Shown: positions 9,286-18,978, counted from the stretch's first letter. The stretch is 64,000 nt of DNA from Chloroflexota bacterium (GCA_016213105.1 JACRBN010000019.1:124001-188000); one strand, 5' to 3'. Numbers and translations are program-made. The notes: generated by a model not told the origin, from the letters alone.

Positions 9286-10440
9286 TTACGGTCGGTTGCC
9301 GTTGCCTCCGTTGCCCTTGCCATTGCCGCCCGACCAAAGGGGCTGGCCCGTTTCGCTGCGGAAGGAATAAACCTGACCAGTGCTTCCGAGCGTGACCGTG
9401 ATGGCGCTGAACAGGTCCTGGTCGCCGTTGAAGCCGTAGACCGTGACCGTCTCGCCGACCTGCGGTGCGAAGCCGATGGACTGGCTGTAGCGTGAGTTGC
9501 CAAGCTGGACGTAGAGTGCGCTGCCGTCATCCAGGGTCAGGCTCAAGCCCATCTGGTCAAAGCTGACGACGGTGCCGTGGATGGTGGTCGCGCCCGTGAT
9601 ATCCGCCTGGGGCACGCCGTTGGTCGCAGACTGGTTGCCGGAGGCGGCATTGCCGCCCTGACCGTTACCGCCCTGTCCATTGCCGTTTGCCCCGCCGTTT
9701 CCGTGGCTGGATGCGCTGGCGAGAATGGTCTGGTACTGTTCAGCGCTCAGGTACTGCGGCTGGTAGGTTTCGCCGGTCTGGGTGAGCAGGGCGCTGGTAA
9801 AGGCTTGCAGGTGGCTGTAGGAGCCGCTCATCAGGTTGTTGTAAACCTGCTGGATGTCGGCATTGTCGGTCTGGGCCAGGCGGGTTTGCAGATCGAGGAT
9901 GTCGATCTCTTCGATGGCCGCGCCTACTTTCAATGCATCGGCGAGCGAGAGGCTGCCCTGGGCGGTCAGTTGGGTGTACAAGGCTTGCAGGTCCGGGTTG
10001 GTGAATTGACCGGGAGTCAGCGCGGGGTCGGCCAGGCCGTAGCGGTCGAGCAGGACTTGGATCTCATCCGTGTGCTTCTGTTCGCTGGCGGCGATGTTCT
10101 GGAAGGTCGGCTGGCTCCAGGTGGTGTACAGGAAGTTGTACACGTCGCCGGCCAGTTTCTCCTCCTCGCGCATGAAGAGCAGGGCGTCGGCTTCGTCGGC
10201 GCTCAGCTCGGAGGCGGGGATGTCCAGCACGGAGGTGCCGGTGCCGTTTCCGCCGTTGCCAGCGTTGCCATTGCCGTTCCCGTTTCCATTCCCATTTCCG
10301 TTGGCGGAAACAGACTGTGATTGGGCGTTAAGCGGATTGCTGCCCGGCGCGGCCATGGCAGAGTAGACGCTTGCGCCGATGGCGACCAGAAGTGTTGCGG
10401 CCAGGATCCCGGCCAGGATGGTTTTCAGTGATTTGAACAT
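9286..10440 (-). CDS. DUF2202 ferritin-like domain protein with OB-like C-terminal domain
   Basis: A 384-residue exported protein: signal peptide (1 to about 30), a Gly-Asn repeat linker (about 45-68), a ferritin-like DUF2202 helical domain (about 70-235) with potential metal ligands in REEEKLAGD, SEQKHTDE, EEIDI and SHLQAF, a second Gly-Asn-Gln linker, and a C-terminal beta domain shared with the protein at 7912. The ferritin-like fold suggests a di-metal site, possibly redox; no reaction is known for the family. It is the first gene of a minus-strand group with the 4Fe-4S protein, the paralogous OB-like protein, a sigma factor and DUF5667. Confidence 0.85.
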   Translation of the reverse strand: MFKSLKTILAGILAATLLVAIGASVYSAMAAPGSNPLNAQSQSVSANGNGNGNGNGNGNAGNGGNGTGTSVLDIPASELSADEADALLFMREEEKLAGDVYNFLYTTWSQPTFQNIAASEQKHTDEIQVLLDRYGLADPALTPGQFTNPDLQALYTQLTAQGSLSLADALKVGAAIEEIDILDLQTRLAQTDNADIQQVYNNLMSGSYSHLQAFTSALLTQTGETYQPQYLSAEQYQTILASASSHGNGGANGNGQGGNGQGGNAASGNQSATNGVPQADITGATTIHGTVVSFDQMGLSLTLDDGSALYVQLGNSRYSQSIGFAPQVGETVTVYGFNGDQDLFSAITVTLGSTGQVYSFRSETGQPLWSGGNGKGNGGNGNRP

Positions 10441-10806
10441 GGTTTTTTACCTCGTTTGTTTTTTTGTTTGAGTGGCTGCTTTCGTTCGCAACCTTGCCCG
10501 TATGATAGCGCGCCAATGTAAAGGGTTTATAAAGTTCCAGACAAGATTGTGCGAAATATGTGACATGGTCAGGCACAAAAAAACATCCCACGGAACCTGC
10601 CATTTAAAACTAAGACGCGGAAAGGCGCCGGCAGATATGCCTGGAAAAACTGCTGTTTCGATAAGTTCGGGCTTGCTTTCATTAAAGTCATTTGGTTCAT
10701 GTCCTGCCTTGGGAACCAGCCTTTATCAAACCTTTACATTATCTTTTCCCCAGCGCCAACATCCCTTGATTTAATGGGTCAGTCTTCATTACAGATCGGA
10801 GCATCC
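10441..10806. other. divergent intergenic region, about 366 bases
   Basis: Lies between the minus-strand DUF2202 gene and the plus-strand cytochrome b gene, so it must hold both promoters. A GAGG ribosome site for the DUF2202 gene lies near 10452. No convincing sigma-70 pair, operator, RNA gene or small ORF was seen. Confidence 0.6.
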
Positions 10807-12198
10807 ATGACTGAACCAACTTCCCGACCCTCCCTTTTCGAACGGATCCGCGCCCGCCTCGCACCGAATGAAATGCCCAGCGACGACCGCGGCCGCATGC
10901 GCATGGTGGTGGACAGCCTGATCCTGCACCTGCATCCCACCAAGGTGATCGTCACTTCCATGAACTGGACCTATAGCTGGGGCCTGGGCGGGCTGGCCGC
11001 CATGTTGATGGCGATCCTGGCGTTGACCGGGGTGGTGCTGCAAAACAACTACACGCCCGCCGCGCCGCAGGCTTATCTCGACATTCTCGAGATCAACTCG
11101 AACGTCTGGTTCGGGGAGTTGATCCGCAACCTGCATCATTGGAGCGCCAACTTGCTGATTGTGGTGGCGGTGCTGCATCTCATCCGCGTGTTTGTCACGG
11201 GCGCCTACCGTCCGCCGCGCGAGCTCAATTGGCTGATCGGCGTGGCCATGCTGCTGCTGACGCTGGGTGCCAACTTCACGGGCTATCTTCTGCCGTGGGA
11301 CCAACTGGCTTTCTGGGCCATCACGGTCGGGACGAGCATCCTCAGCTATGTGCCGCTGGTCGGCGGCTGGCTGAGCCAGCTCATCCTGGGCGGGCCTGAA
11401 GTCGGCGCGAACACCCTGCTCAACTTCTATGCCATGCACATCTCGCTCATCCCGCTGGCGATCTTCGGACTGATGTCCTATCACTTCTGGCGCGTCCGCA
11501 AGGATGGCGGCCTGACCCTGCCCAAAAGCGTCGACCAGGTGGAGGAACCCAAGCCCGAGCGTGTGACCACCATCCCGCACCTGGTGCGCCGTGAGTTGAT
11601 CTTTGCCCTGGGGTGGTTCGCCGTCCTGTTGATCTTTGCCATGTTCGTCCCCGCCCCGCTGGAAGGCATCGCCAACCCTGATGTCTCCCCGAACCCCGCC
11701 AAGGCGCCGTGGTACTTCATGGGCTTGCAGGAATTGCTGCTGCACTTCCACCCGCTGGTGGGCGCGATTGTCCTGCCGGGGCTGGCAGTGCTTGCCATCT
11801 TCCTGCTGCCCTTCTTCGACATAAACCTGAACAGCGTGGGGATTTACTTCCGTTCGCGGCGTGGACGCTCGATGACCCTGCTGGCGATGGGCCTGGCCCT
11901 GGCTGCCGCCCCGCTGTGGGTCGTGCTGGACGAGTTCGTGCTGAACTGGAGCGCCTGGCTTCCGACCTGGGACACGCTGCTCTCGAATGGCCTGATCCCA
12001 CTGGCGGTCATTTTCATCCCACTCATCCTGCTGGACGAGTGGACGGTCAAGACCTTCCACGCCGACACCGAGGAGCGCGTGCTGTTCATCGCCACCTTCC
12101 TCTTCACGGCCTTCGTCGTCCTGACCATCGTCGGCATCTTCTTCCGCGGGCCAGGCATGTCGCTCTATTGGCCGTGGGCCATGCCAGCCGCCCATTAA
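10807..12198 (+). CDS. cytochrome b of a bc-type complex, b6 and subunit IV fused
   Basis: A 463-residue membrane protein combining the N-terminal four-helix haem-binding part and a subunit IV-like part. Haem ligand histidines are visible in NLHHWSANLL with a following His in AVLHLIRVF, and in YAMHISLIP with SYHFWRVRK. The Qo-site motif corresponding to PEWY reads PWYF here (APWYFMGLQELL), a variant seen in several non-proteobacterial cytochromes b. The frame opens further upstream, but the ATG at 10807 has a GGAG site five bases away. It begins an operon with the Rieske protein and triheme cytochrome c and should oxidise quinol at the membrane. Confidence 0.93.
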   Translation: MTEPTSRPSLFERIRARLAPNEMPSDDRGRMRMVVDSLILHLHPTKVIVTSMNWTYSWGLGGLAAMLMAILALTGVVLQNNYTPAAPQAYLDILEINSNVWFGELIRNLHHWSANLLIVVAVLHLIRVFVTGAYRPPRELNWLIGVAMLLLTLGANFTGYLLPWDQLAFWAITVGTSILSYVPLVGGWLSQLILGGPEVGANTLLNFYAMHISLIPLAIFGLMSYHFWRVRKDGGLTLPKSVDQVEEPKPERVTTIPHLVRRELIFALGWFAVLLIFAMFVPAPLEGIANPDVSPNPAKAPWYFMGLQELLLHFHPLVGAIVLPGLAVLAIFLLPFFDINLNSVGIYFRSRRGRSMTLLAMGLALAAAPLWVVLDEFVLNWSAWLPTWDTLLSNGLIPLAVIFIPLILLDEWTVKTFHADTEERVLFIATFLFTAFVVLTIVGIFFRGPGMSLYWPWAMPAAH

Positions 12199-12240
12199 TG
12201 TCATTCTGAGCGACACAATTTGAAGTTTTAGGAATATCCC

Positions 12241-12726
12241 ATGACTGACACCCCTCTCGAACCCACCCGCCGCGACTTTCTCAAAATTGCCTGGGCCTTC
12301 TTTGGCGGACTGGCCCTGGTCGAAACCGCAGGCGTCTTCATTGCCTATCTGCAACCGCGCCTGGCCGAAGGCGAATTCGGCTCGGTCATTTCCGCTGGCC
12401 TGGTGGATGACTTCCCGCCCAACTCGGTCACGCACATTTCCAACGGACGCTTCTACGTGGTGCGCCTGGGCGACGGCGGTTTCATGGCCGTCTATCACCG
12501 CTGCACACACCTCGGCTGCACCGTCCCGTGGGACCCGGCCGCGCAGAAGTTCGTGTGTCCCTGCCACAATTCGCAGTTCGACCAGCAGGGCACGGTCGAG
12601 AATCCGCCCGCCCCGCGTCCGCTCGATCTGTTTGGCGTGAGCATCGAAAACGGCGAGGTCAAAGTGGACACGGGCGACCTGCGCCAGCGTCAGTCCTTCG
12701 AATCCGCCCAGGTCGTTTACCCGTAG
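12241..12726 (+). CDS. Rieske [2Fe-2S] iron-sulphur protein
   Basis: A 161-residue protein with a twin-arginine signal-anchor (TRRDFLK then a hydrophobic segment to about residue 38) and the two Rieske cluster boxes CTHLGC (near residue 88) and CPCHNSQFD (near 104), which give the Cys-His pairs binding the cluster. It carries electrons from quinol at cytochrome b to the cytochrome c. AGGAA lies about seven bases ahead of the ATG. Located 42 bases after cytochrome b. Confidence 0.95.
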   Translation: MTDTPLEPTRRDFLKIAWAFFGGLALVETAGVFIAYLQPRLAEGEFGSVISAGLVDDFPPNSVTHISNGRFYVVRLGDGGFMAVYHRCTHLGCTVPWDPAAQKFVCPCHNSQFDQQGTVENPPAPRPLDLFGVSIENGEVKVDTGDLRQRQSFESAQVVYP

Positions 12727-12727
12727 T

Positions 12728-12744
12728 GCAAATTGCCAATTTGC
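12728..12744. repeat. short palindrome GCAAATTGCCAATTTGC, copy 1
   Basis: A 17-base near-perfect palindrome straight after the Rieske stop codon. The same core occurs at 34694 and 37374, in each case just after a stop codon; none shows an adjacent T run. Confidence 0.8.
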
Positions 12745-12780
12745 GCAACAAAGGCGCCCAGGTAGTCTACCCGTAGCACA

Positions 12781-12870
12781 TCATTGCGAGGCCGAGCATA
12801 GCGAGCGCCGAAGCAATCGCTGTTATATGGAGATTGCTTCGGGCACAGACCGCCCCTCGCAACGACATCA
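12781..12870. repeat. dispersed ~90-bp palindromic element (GAAGCAATC family), copy 1
   Basis: Complementary ends (TTGCGAGG against CCTCGCAA) and a central inverted pair GAAGCAATC / GATTGCTTC. Lies between the Rieske and cytochrome c genes. Related copies are at 38887, 45203 and 55987, all between co-directional genes. Confidence 0.85.
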
Positions 12871-12884
12871 CACAAGGAAATCCC

Positions 12885-14204
12885 ATGAACAATCGCCCCC
12901 GACTCTTTGAAATCCTGGCTGGCCTGCTGGCGACGCAGTTCATCGTCTTTGGCCTGGCCATCTATATGCTCAACGAACCCACGCGCATCGTCGAAGCCCA
13001 GGCGCAGACTCTGTCGATTCAAATCGACGATGCCATGACGCTCTACGCCGAAAATTGCTCGGTCTGTCACGGCCTGGCGGGGGAGGGCATTGGCGCGACG
13101 CCTCCGCTCGACAATCCTGCCCTGCAAAGCATGGCCTACGATGATCTTGCCAAGACCATTGCGCGCGGCCGCTTCGACACCGCCATGCCCGCCTGGAGCA
13201 AGGAGGACGGCGGTCCGCTCAGCGATTATCAGATCTCGGAACTGGTGGCCCTGGTCCAATCGGGCGACTGGAATGCGACCCAGGACCGCGTCGTGAACCT
13301 GGGGCTGGCCCCGCTCGTCCCGTTCACCACGGAGCCTGATCCTGCCCTGCTGGCCGAGGTGGCGAAGCTCCCCGACGGCGCGACCCTGCAAACGGCCATC
13401 GGCATTTATGCCGCCAACTGCGTGGCCTGTCATGGCGCGGACGGACTGGGCACGGGCATCGCGCCCGCCCTCAACGATCCCGCTGTGCGCGAGAAAACCG
13501 CCGACGAACTGACCCGCACGGTCACATTCGGCAATCCTGGCACGCTGATGGCGGGCTGGGATAACACCCTGACCGCCGAAGAGATCGACGCGATGGTGAC
13601 CCTCGTCCTGCGCTGGGATGAGGTGCCCACGGGCATCCTGCCTGCGCCGGATGTGCCGATCCCCACCACGGCAGAGTCCATCGCCCTGGGCGCGGACCTG
13701 TTCTCGGCCAACTGCTCGCGCTGCCACGGTCCCGAGGGACAGGGCACGCCGCGCGCGCCTGCGCTCAACGTCAAGGCCTTCCTGACCGATACCAGCGACC
13801 AGGCCATCCAGCAGATCATCACGCAGGGCGTGCCTGGCACCGCCATGCCCACCTGGGGCGACCGCATGACCGAAGCGGATATCCAGGCCATCGTGGGCTT
13901 CATCCGCCAGTGGGAGCCGACCGCGCCCGAGGTGGCCGTTCCCACCCGCCCGGGTGGAGGCGGTCCGCCGTGGATGAGGAATACGACCAATGCCACCGCG
14001 TCTGGGAGCACGCAGCAAATGAACGCGAATGTCCAGGGCCAGGGGCAGGGACAGGGTCAGACCCAAACCCCAGCCTGGTGGCAGACCCTTGACTGGCGCA
14101 TCCTCCTGCTGATCACAGGCGGACTCTCGGTGGCCTTTACCTTGATCTTCATGGGCTACGAGGCCCTGCGGAACAAAAAACCGAAAGACGCGACTCCCTC
14201 ATAA
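12885..14204 (+). CDS. triheme cytochrome c
   Basis: A 439-residue protein with an N-terminal anchor (about 7-28), three cytochrome c domains each with a CxxCH motif (CSVCH near residue 58, CVACH near 180, CSRCH near 277) and following Met ligands in PAM/LM-type contexts (TAMPAWS, TLMAGWD, TAMPTWG), then a Gly-Gln linker and a C-terminal transmembrane helix (about 405-427). As the third gene after cytochrome b and Rieske it should replace cytochrome c1 as electron acceptor. The ATG at 12885 has AAGGAA about five bases upstream; the longer frame from 12834 lies in the palindromic repeat. Confidence 0.92.
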   Translation: MNNRPRLFEILAGLLATQFIVFGLAIYMLNEPTRIVEAQAQTLSIQIDDAMTLYAENCSVCHGLAGEGIGATPPLDNPALQSMAYDDLAKTIARGRFDTAMPAWSKEDGGPLSDYQISELVALVQSGDWNATQDRVVNLGLAPLVPFTTEPDPALLAEVAKLPDGATLQTAIGIYAANCVACHGADGLGTGIAPALNDPAVREKTADELTRTVTFGNPGTLMAGWDNTLTAEEIDAMVTLVLRWDEVPTGILPAPDVPIPTTAESIALGADLFSANCSRCHGPEGQGTPRAPALNVKAFLTDTSDQAIQQIITQGVPGTAMPTWGDRMTEADIQAIVGFIRQWEPTAPEVAVPTRPGGGGPPWMRNTTNATASGSTQQMNANVQGQGQGQGQTQTPAWWQTLDWRILLLITGGLSVAFTLIFMGYEALRNKKPKDATPS

Positions 14205-14210
14205 AACGGA

Positions 14211-14244
14211 ACCAGGCCCACGTCCAGATGGATGTGGGCCTGGT
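14211..14244 (+). terminator. terminator-like hairpin after the bc operon
   Basis: A 15-bp stem (ACCAGGCCCACGTCC against its complement with one G-T wobble) and a 4-base loop, a few bases after the cytochrome c stop. No clean T run follows, so termination may be partial. Confidence 0.65.
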
Positions 14245-14292
14245 GATTTGCGGTATCATAGCCCTGCAAACATCCCCTCCAAGGCAGGCAAC

Positions 14293-15726
14293 ATGACTCC
14301 TCTTGAACTTATCCTGGCACGCTTCGAACAACTCTCGGCTGTCCCGCGTGGGACGAAGAACGAGGCGGGACTCCGTCAATGGCTGACCGAATGGGCAGGC
14401 GGACGCGGACTTGAGTCACGCGTCGATTCGGTCGGGAATCTGATTGTCTATGTGCCTGCCAGCGCGGGGTATGAAGATCAACCTGCGCTCATCCTGCAGG
14501 GGCATCTCGACATGGTCTGCCAGAAGACGCCCGACTCGCCGCACGATTTCATGCGTGACCCGATCCACATCCTGCGCGATGGCGACTGGCTCAAGGCTGA
14601 CCGCACCACCCTCGGCGCGGACAACGGCATTGCCATCGCTTTGATGATGACCCTGGCTGAGGACGCGGGCGTGGCACATCCGCCGCTCGAATTGCTGCTG
14701 ACGATTGAGGAGGAGGTCAGCGGTGTGGGCGCGGATGAACTCGAACCGTCCAACCTGACGGGTAAAACCCTGCTCAACCTCGATTCGGAAACGGAAGGCG
14801 AGTTTACCATCGGGTCGGCAGGCGGAGGCTCGGTCTTCATCCACCTGCCTGTGACGTGGACTCCGCCCGTGTCGGAAGATGTAGCTTTTCTCCTGCGCGT
14901 GGATGGTTTGCAGGGCGGTCACTCGGGAGGCGACATCGCCAAGAATCGCGCCAACGCCAATAAGCTGTTGGCGCGTGTCCTTGATGACCTGCAGCGCGTG
15001 TTCCCGATTCGACTTGCGAGCATCAAGGGCGGATCGGCCCGTAATGCCATTCCGCGCGAGGCGGAGGCGGTCTTTGTGTGCGACGCGCAAATGTCTGTCC
15101 GCTGCCGTGAACTGGTGACGGCCTTCGAGAAGACCCTGCGCGCCGAGTATTCCGCCACCGAAAGCGGACTCGCGCTCTCGCTCGAAGTCATCGAGAAACC
15201 TATCCGCGCCATGAGCCTGTCTGAGACCCATACGGCGGTGCTGCTGCTGCTGGCCCTGCCGAACGGTGTCTCCGAGATGATTGCTGAGATTCCAGGGTTT
15301 GTGGAAACCTCCAGCAATATCGGCATCGTGGAGACACTTGAGGATGAAGTGCATATCATCAGCAATCATCGCAGCGCGGTCTTCACGCGGCTGGAGGCCA
15401 TCAACCGCCGCGTCGAGGCGCTGGCGCACCTGGCAGGCGCGCGCACGAATCGCAACAAGATGTTCCCGCCCTGGCAGGCCAACCTCGAATCGCCGCTGTT
15501 GAAGAAAGCTAGGACGGCCTACGAGACCTGCTTCGGCGCGCAGGCCAAGGTGGAGTTGACGCACGGCGGCCTGGAATGCGGCATCATCAGCGACCGCTGT
15601 GGCGGGCTGGATACGCTCTCCTGCGGCCCGACCATCGAGAATCCGCACTCGCCCGACGAGCGGCTGCACGTCCCGTCGGTGCAGAAAGTGTGGGACTTTT
15701 TGATCGTCCTGCTGGCCCTGCGGTAA
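14293..15726 (+). CDS. pepD: aminoacyl-histidine dipeptidase (M20C family, PepD-like)
   Basis: A 477-residue cytoplasmic metallopeptidase. Metal and catalytic residues are visible in order: GHLDMV (His, Asp), GADNGIA (bridging Asp), EEEVSGVGA (catalytic and ligand Glu), LLNLDSE (Asp), and HGGLECG near the C-terminus (His). The full length matches PepD. It would cleave dipeptides, with Xaa-His as the classic substrate. The ATG at 14293 starts the conserved sequence; the open frame from 14248 overlaps the hairpin region. Followed 12 bases later by a large regulator gene, but no functional link is evident. Confidence 0.9.
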   Translation: MTPLELILARFEQLSAVPRGTKNEAGLRQWLTEWAGGRGLESRVDSVGNLIVYVPASAGYEDQPALILQGHLDMVCQKTPDSPHDFMRDPIHILRDGDWLKADRTTLGADNGIAIALMMTLAEDAGVAHPPLELLLTIEEEVSGVGADELEPSNLTGKTLLNLDSETEGEFTIGSAGGGSVFIHLPVTWTPPVSEDVAFLLRVDGLQGGHSGGDIAKNRANANKLLARVLDDLQRVFPIRLASIKGGSARNAIPREAEAVFVCDAQMSVRCRELVTAFEKTLRAEYSATESGLALSLEVIEKPIRAMSLSETHTAVLLLLALPNGVSEMIAEIPGFVETSSNIGIVETLEDEVHIISNHRSAVFTRLEAINRRVEALAHLAGARTNRNKMFPPWQANLESPLLKKARTAYETCFGAQAKVELTHGGLECGIISDRCGGLDTLSCGPTIENPHSPDERLHVPSVQKVWDFLIVLLALR

Positions 15727-15738
15727 AATCAGCCCGTC

Positions 15739-18700
15739 ATGGGACAAATCTCCCCGCGCATCCTGCGTACCAAGATCATCCCCCCGCCGCGAAATTCGCG
15801 CACCCTGCCGCGTCCGCGCGTCAGCGCCGCGCTGCGGGAAGCCTTCGAGTACCGCCTGACCATTTTGCAGGCGGGCGCGGGCTATGGCAAGAGCACGGCG
15901 CTGGCCGAGCTGGCGGCGGAGATTCATCCGCTGGTCTGGTATCAGGTCAACGAGGAGGACAACGATCCGCTGGTCTTCCTGCTGCACCTGTTCCATGCGG
16001 TGCGCGAGGCGCTGCCTGAGTTGCCCGACCTGCCCATCCCGTTACTGGAAGTCTGGGACGGGGCGCAGGGCCCGCTGCCGTGGCGCGGCGTGCTCGACCA
16101 GTTCCTGAATGCGCTGAGCGCCCATGCAGACGGGCCGATCCTGTTCGTGATCGACGATGCGCACATCGTCACCGAGAGCGGCGAGGTGGCCCAAATCCTC
16201 GACCGCCTGATCGGGCTAGCGCCTGCCTCGGTTCACGTGCTGCTCTCGGGGCGGCCCACCATCAGCCTGCCGACGCTGGCGCGCTGGAAATCCCAGGGCG
16301 AGGCGCTGCTGCTTGACCAATCCATTTTGACCTTTACCGAGTCCGAAACCTCGGCCCTGTTCTCGGGTCGCTACGGCCTGGAGCTGACAGGCGAAGAGGT
16401 TGACTCGCTGCTGGGTTTTACCGAAGGTTGGGCCATCGCATTGCAGCTCATCTGGCAGAGCATCCGCAGTCAGAGTTCGGTCGGGCTGGAGTTTCCCGCG
16501 CACTGGCAGGCCGAGTCGCTGGACGCGCTCTTCGATGTGTTGACCCGTGAGGTCTTCGCCCGTCACCCCGCCGACATCCGCGACTTTTTGCTGGTGACCG
16601 CCACCCTGCGCGACCTGGCCCCCGAGGCCTGCGATGCGCTGCGTCTGTCCGCAGGCCGTCCCTCGGGTGACTCGGCCTCGATGCTGGCCTACCTGCGCCG
16701 CCAGGATTTGTTCGTGGTCGAGACTGCCGAAGGCTCCCTGCGCTATCATCACATCTTCCATAATTTCCTGCGCCAGCAGGCCAGGCCCGACGAGCGCCGC
16801 CAGTGGAACCGCGCCGCCGCCGATTATTTCCTCGCGCAGAAGAATCCCGAATCCGCGATTTATCATTTGCTGGATGCCCACGCCTGGGACGAGATGGCCG
16901 ACCTGTTGGATAGCTACGCCGCGACCCTGCTCTCCAGCGGACGCCTCGACACGCTGGCGACCTACATCGCTTCGCTGCCGCCCCTCAGCCTGCACGGACA
17001 TCCCATGCTGGTTTTTACGCTGGGAGAATTGGCCCGTTTACATTCCCGTTTTGACGAGGCCCTCGGCTGGTATCAACAGGCCGAGACCATCTGGCGTTCG
17101 CGCGGACAACAGGACGGCGTGGCCCGTTCCCTGCGCGGACAGGCGCGCGTCTACCTCGACACGGTCAATCCCGCTCAGGCCGAGCGCCTGCTCGAAGAAG
17201 CCATCCGCCTGAGCGACGGCTTCGAAGACCGTGAAGCCCAGGTACGTCTGTATGAACTTCTGGCCGAGAACAAGCTCAACTCGGGCCGTGTGGACGAGGC
17301 CGAGCGGCTGCGTCAGCGCGCCGATGATCTGCGCCTCGAAGGCCCGTCCAACGATCAGCTGCTCTTCCGCGTGCTGTTGCGCACGGGGCGTCTTAACGAG
17401 GCTCGCCGCGGGCTGGAGGAACACGCCGAAGCGGAGAAGCGCCAGCCCGTCCAGACTCCACGCGCGCATCGCGAGACGATGTTGATCCTCTCGCTGATCT
17501 ATTCCTTCCAGGGGCTGGGCGAGCGCGCCCATCAGGCCGCGCTCGAAGGCACGCGGCGCGGCGATGACCTCAAGTCGCCGTTCGTGACCGCGGTTGGATT
17601 CATGCGCCAGGGTCACGCGTTGATGTTGACGGGCGACCATTACGCCGACGCGCGTACGCAGTTCGAAAAGACCATCGAAATCAGCAACTCGCTTAATGTC
17701 TCACGCCTTTTGGTGGAAGCCAACTGGGGTCTGTGCCGCGCCTGCGGCTATCAGGGCGATTTGTCCCGCGCCCAGTCGCATGCCCAGCAGGCCATTGAGA
17801 TCGCAGCCCAGGCGGGTGACGAGTGGATTGCCTCCCTCACGCGCCTGACGATGGGCGCCAGCCTGATGCTGGCCTCGCGCTACGAGGCCGCCGAGGAATG
17901 GCTGGCGCGCGCGGTGCTGGGTTTTCAGGAATGCAGCGACCCGTTCGGGCTGGTTGCGTCGAGGCTGTGGTTGTGTTATGGTTGGCTCAAGCAGAAACAA
18001 TCCGACCGCCTCGAACGCCTGCTGCCCGAGGTGCTGTTCGCCTGCCGCGAGGGCGGCTACGGCTTCCTCTTCACGGGGCAGTCGTTATTGGGCGCGCCCG
18101 ACGAGCGCATCTTCACGCCGCTGCTGCTCCTGGCCCGTGAGAACGGCTGGGATGCGGCCTACGCCATCCGCCTGCTGGACGAGCTTGGCCTGGCGGGAGT
18201 GCAGATTCACCCTGGGTTCAGGCTGCGCGTCCAGGCGCTGGGCAGCTTCCAGGTTCAGCGCGGCGCGGACGTCATCCCGCCCAACGGCTGGCGGCGCGAG
18301 AAATCCCGTCAACTGTTCCAGTTGCTCATCACGCATCGTCATGCCCCGCTCGACCGCGACCAGATCTGTGAGGCCCTGTGGCCCGAGGCGGATCCCACTG
18401 TGGCCCAGCGCAATTTCAAGATCGCGCTCAACACGCTTTATCAGACGCTCGAACCTGAACGCGACTCGGGTGAGGATTCGGCCTTCGTCGTGCGCGACGG
18501 CTCAACCTACACCCTGCGTCCCCACGCCGACCTGTGGCTGGATTCCGAGCAATTTGAGAACGCGATCCGTGAGGCGGGCAAACCTACCTCCGATCCGCTG
18601 CCGCTGTTGGAGCAAGCCGTGGGCCTGTATCGCGGCGAGTACCTGCCCGACGCGCTCTACGAAAACTGGGCCATTGAGGAGCGGGAACGCCTGTCCACGC

Positions 18701-18966
18701 TCTTCCTCGAAGCCGCCGACCGCTTGAGCGAGTTGTACATCCAAAAGGAAAAGTTCAGCCTGTCCATTGACCTGTGCCAGCGCGTCCTGGCCCAGGATAA
18801 TTGCTGGGAGCGCGCCTACCGCCATCTGATGCTGGCCTATGACCGCATGGGCGACCGTGGACAGGTGGGCCGCACCTACCAGCGCTGTGTCCAGGTTCTA
18901 AAAGATGAACTGGATGTCTCGCCTTCGGCGGAGACGAGAACGTTGTACGAAAGATTGAAGGCGTAA
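15739..18966 (+). CDS. large MalT-type ATPase regulator with C-terminal winged helix and BTAD
   Basis: A 1075-residue STAND-type regulator. N-terminal P-loop (GAGYGKST, about 45-52) and Walker B-like FVIDDAH (about 137-143) form an ATPase like MalT/LuxR-LAL proteins. A long helical TPR-like region follows (about 400-820). The C-terminus has an OmpR-like winged helix (about 830-915, containing WRREKSRQLFQLL and LWPEAD) and a bacterial transcriptional activation domain (about 920-1070), as in AfsR/DnrI. It probably senses a small ligand or protein through the TPR region and activates transcription. Target genes cannot be named; the closest are the pepD and the island from 19499. Confidence 0.88.
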   Translation: MGQISPRILRTKIIPPPRNSRTLPRPRVSAALREAFEYRLTILQAGAGYGKSTALAELAAEIHPLVWYQVNEEDNDPLVFLLHLFHAVREALPELPDLPIPLLEVWDGAQGPLPWRGVLDQFLNALSAHADGPILFVIDDAHIVTESGEVAQILDRLIGLAPASVHVLLSGRPTISLPTLARWKSQGEALLLDQSILTFTESETSALFSGRYGLELTGEEVDSLLGFTEGWAIALQLIWQSIRSQSSVGLEFPAHWQAESLDALFDVLTREVFARHPADIRDFLLVTATLRDLAPEACDALRLSAGRPSGDSASMLAYLRRQDLFVVETAEGSLRYHHIFHNFLRQQARPDERRQWNRAAADYFLAQKNPESAIYHLLDAHAWDEMADLLDSYAATLLSSGRLDTLATYIASLPPLSLHGHPMLVFTLGELARLHSRFDEALGWYQQAETIWRSRGQQDGVARSLRGQARVYLDTVNPAQAERLLEEAIRLSDGFEDREAQVRLYELLAENKLNSGRVDEAERLRQRADDLRLEGPSNDQLLFRVLLRTGRLNEARRGLEEHAEAEKRQPVQTPRAHRETMLILSLIYSFQGLGERAHQAALEGTRRGDDLKSPFVTAVGFMRQGHALMLTGDHYADARTQFEKTIEISNSLNVSRLLVEANWGLCRACGYQGDLSRAQSHAQQAIEIAAQAGDEWIASLTRLTMGASLMLASRYEAAEEWLARAVLGFQECSDPFGLVASRLWLCYGWLKQKQSDRLERLLPEVLFACREGGYGFLFTGQSLLGAPDERIFTPLLLLARENGWDAAYAIRLLDELGLAGVQIHPGFRLRVQALGSFQVQRGADVIPPNGWRREKSRQLFQLLITHRHAPLDRDQICEALWPEADPTVAQRNFKIALNTLYQTLEPERDSGEDSAFVVRDGSTYTLRPHADLWLDSEQFENAIREAGKPTSDPLPLLEQAVGLYRGEYLPDALYENWAIEERERLSTLFLEAADRLSELYIQKEKFSLSIDLCQRVLAQDNCWERAYRHLMLAYDRMGDRGQVGRTYQRCVQVLKDELDVSPSAETRTLYERLKA

Positions 18967-18978
18967 TCAGCTTGTTTC

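Noticed and set aside
10789-14066. Two long minus-strand frames opposite the cytochrome b, Rieske and cytochrome c genes
   Set aside because: Same reason: antisense shadows of strong genes, with no ribosome site or family motifs.
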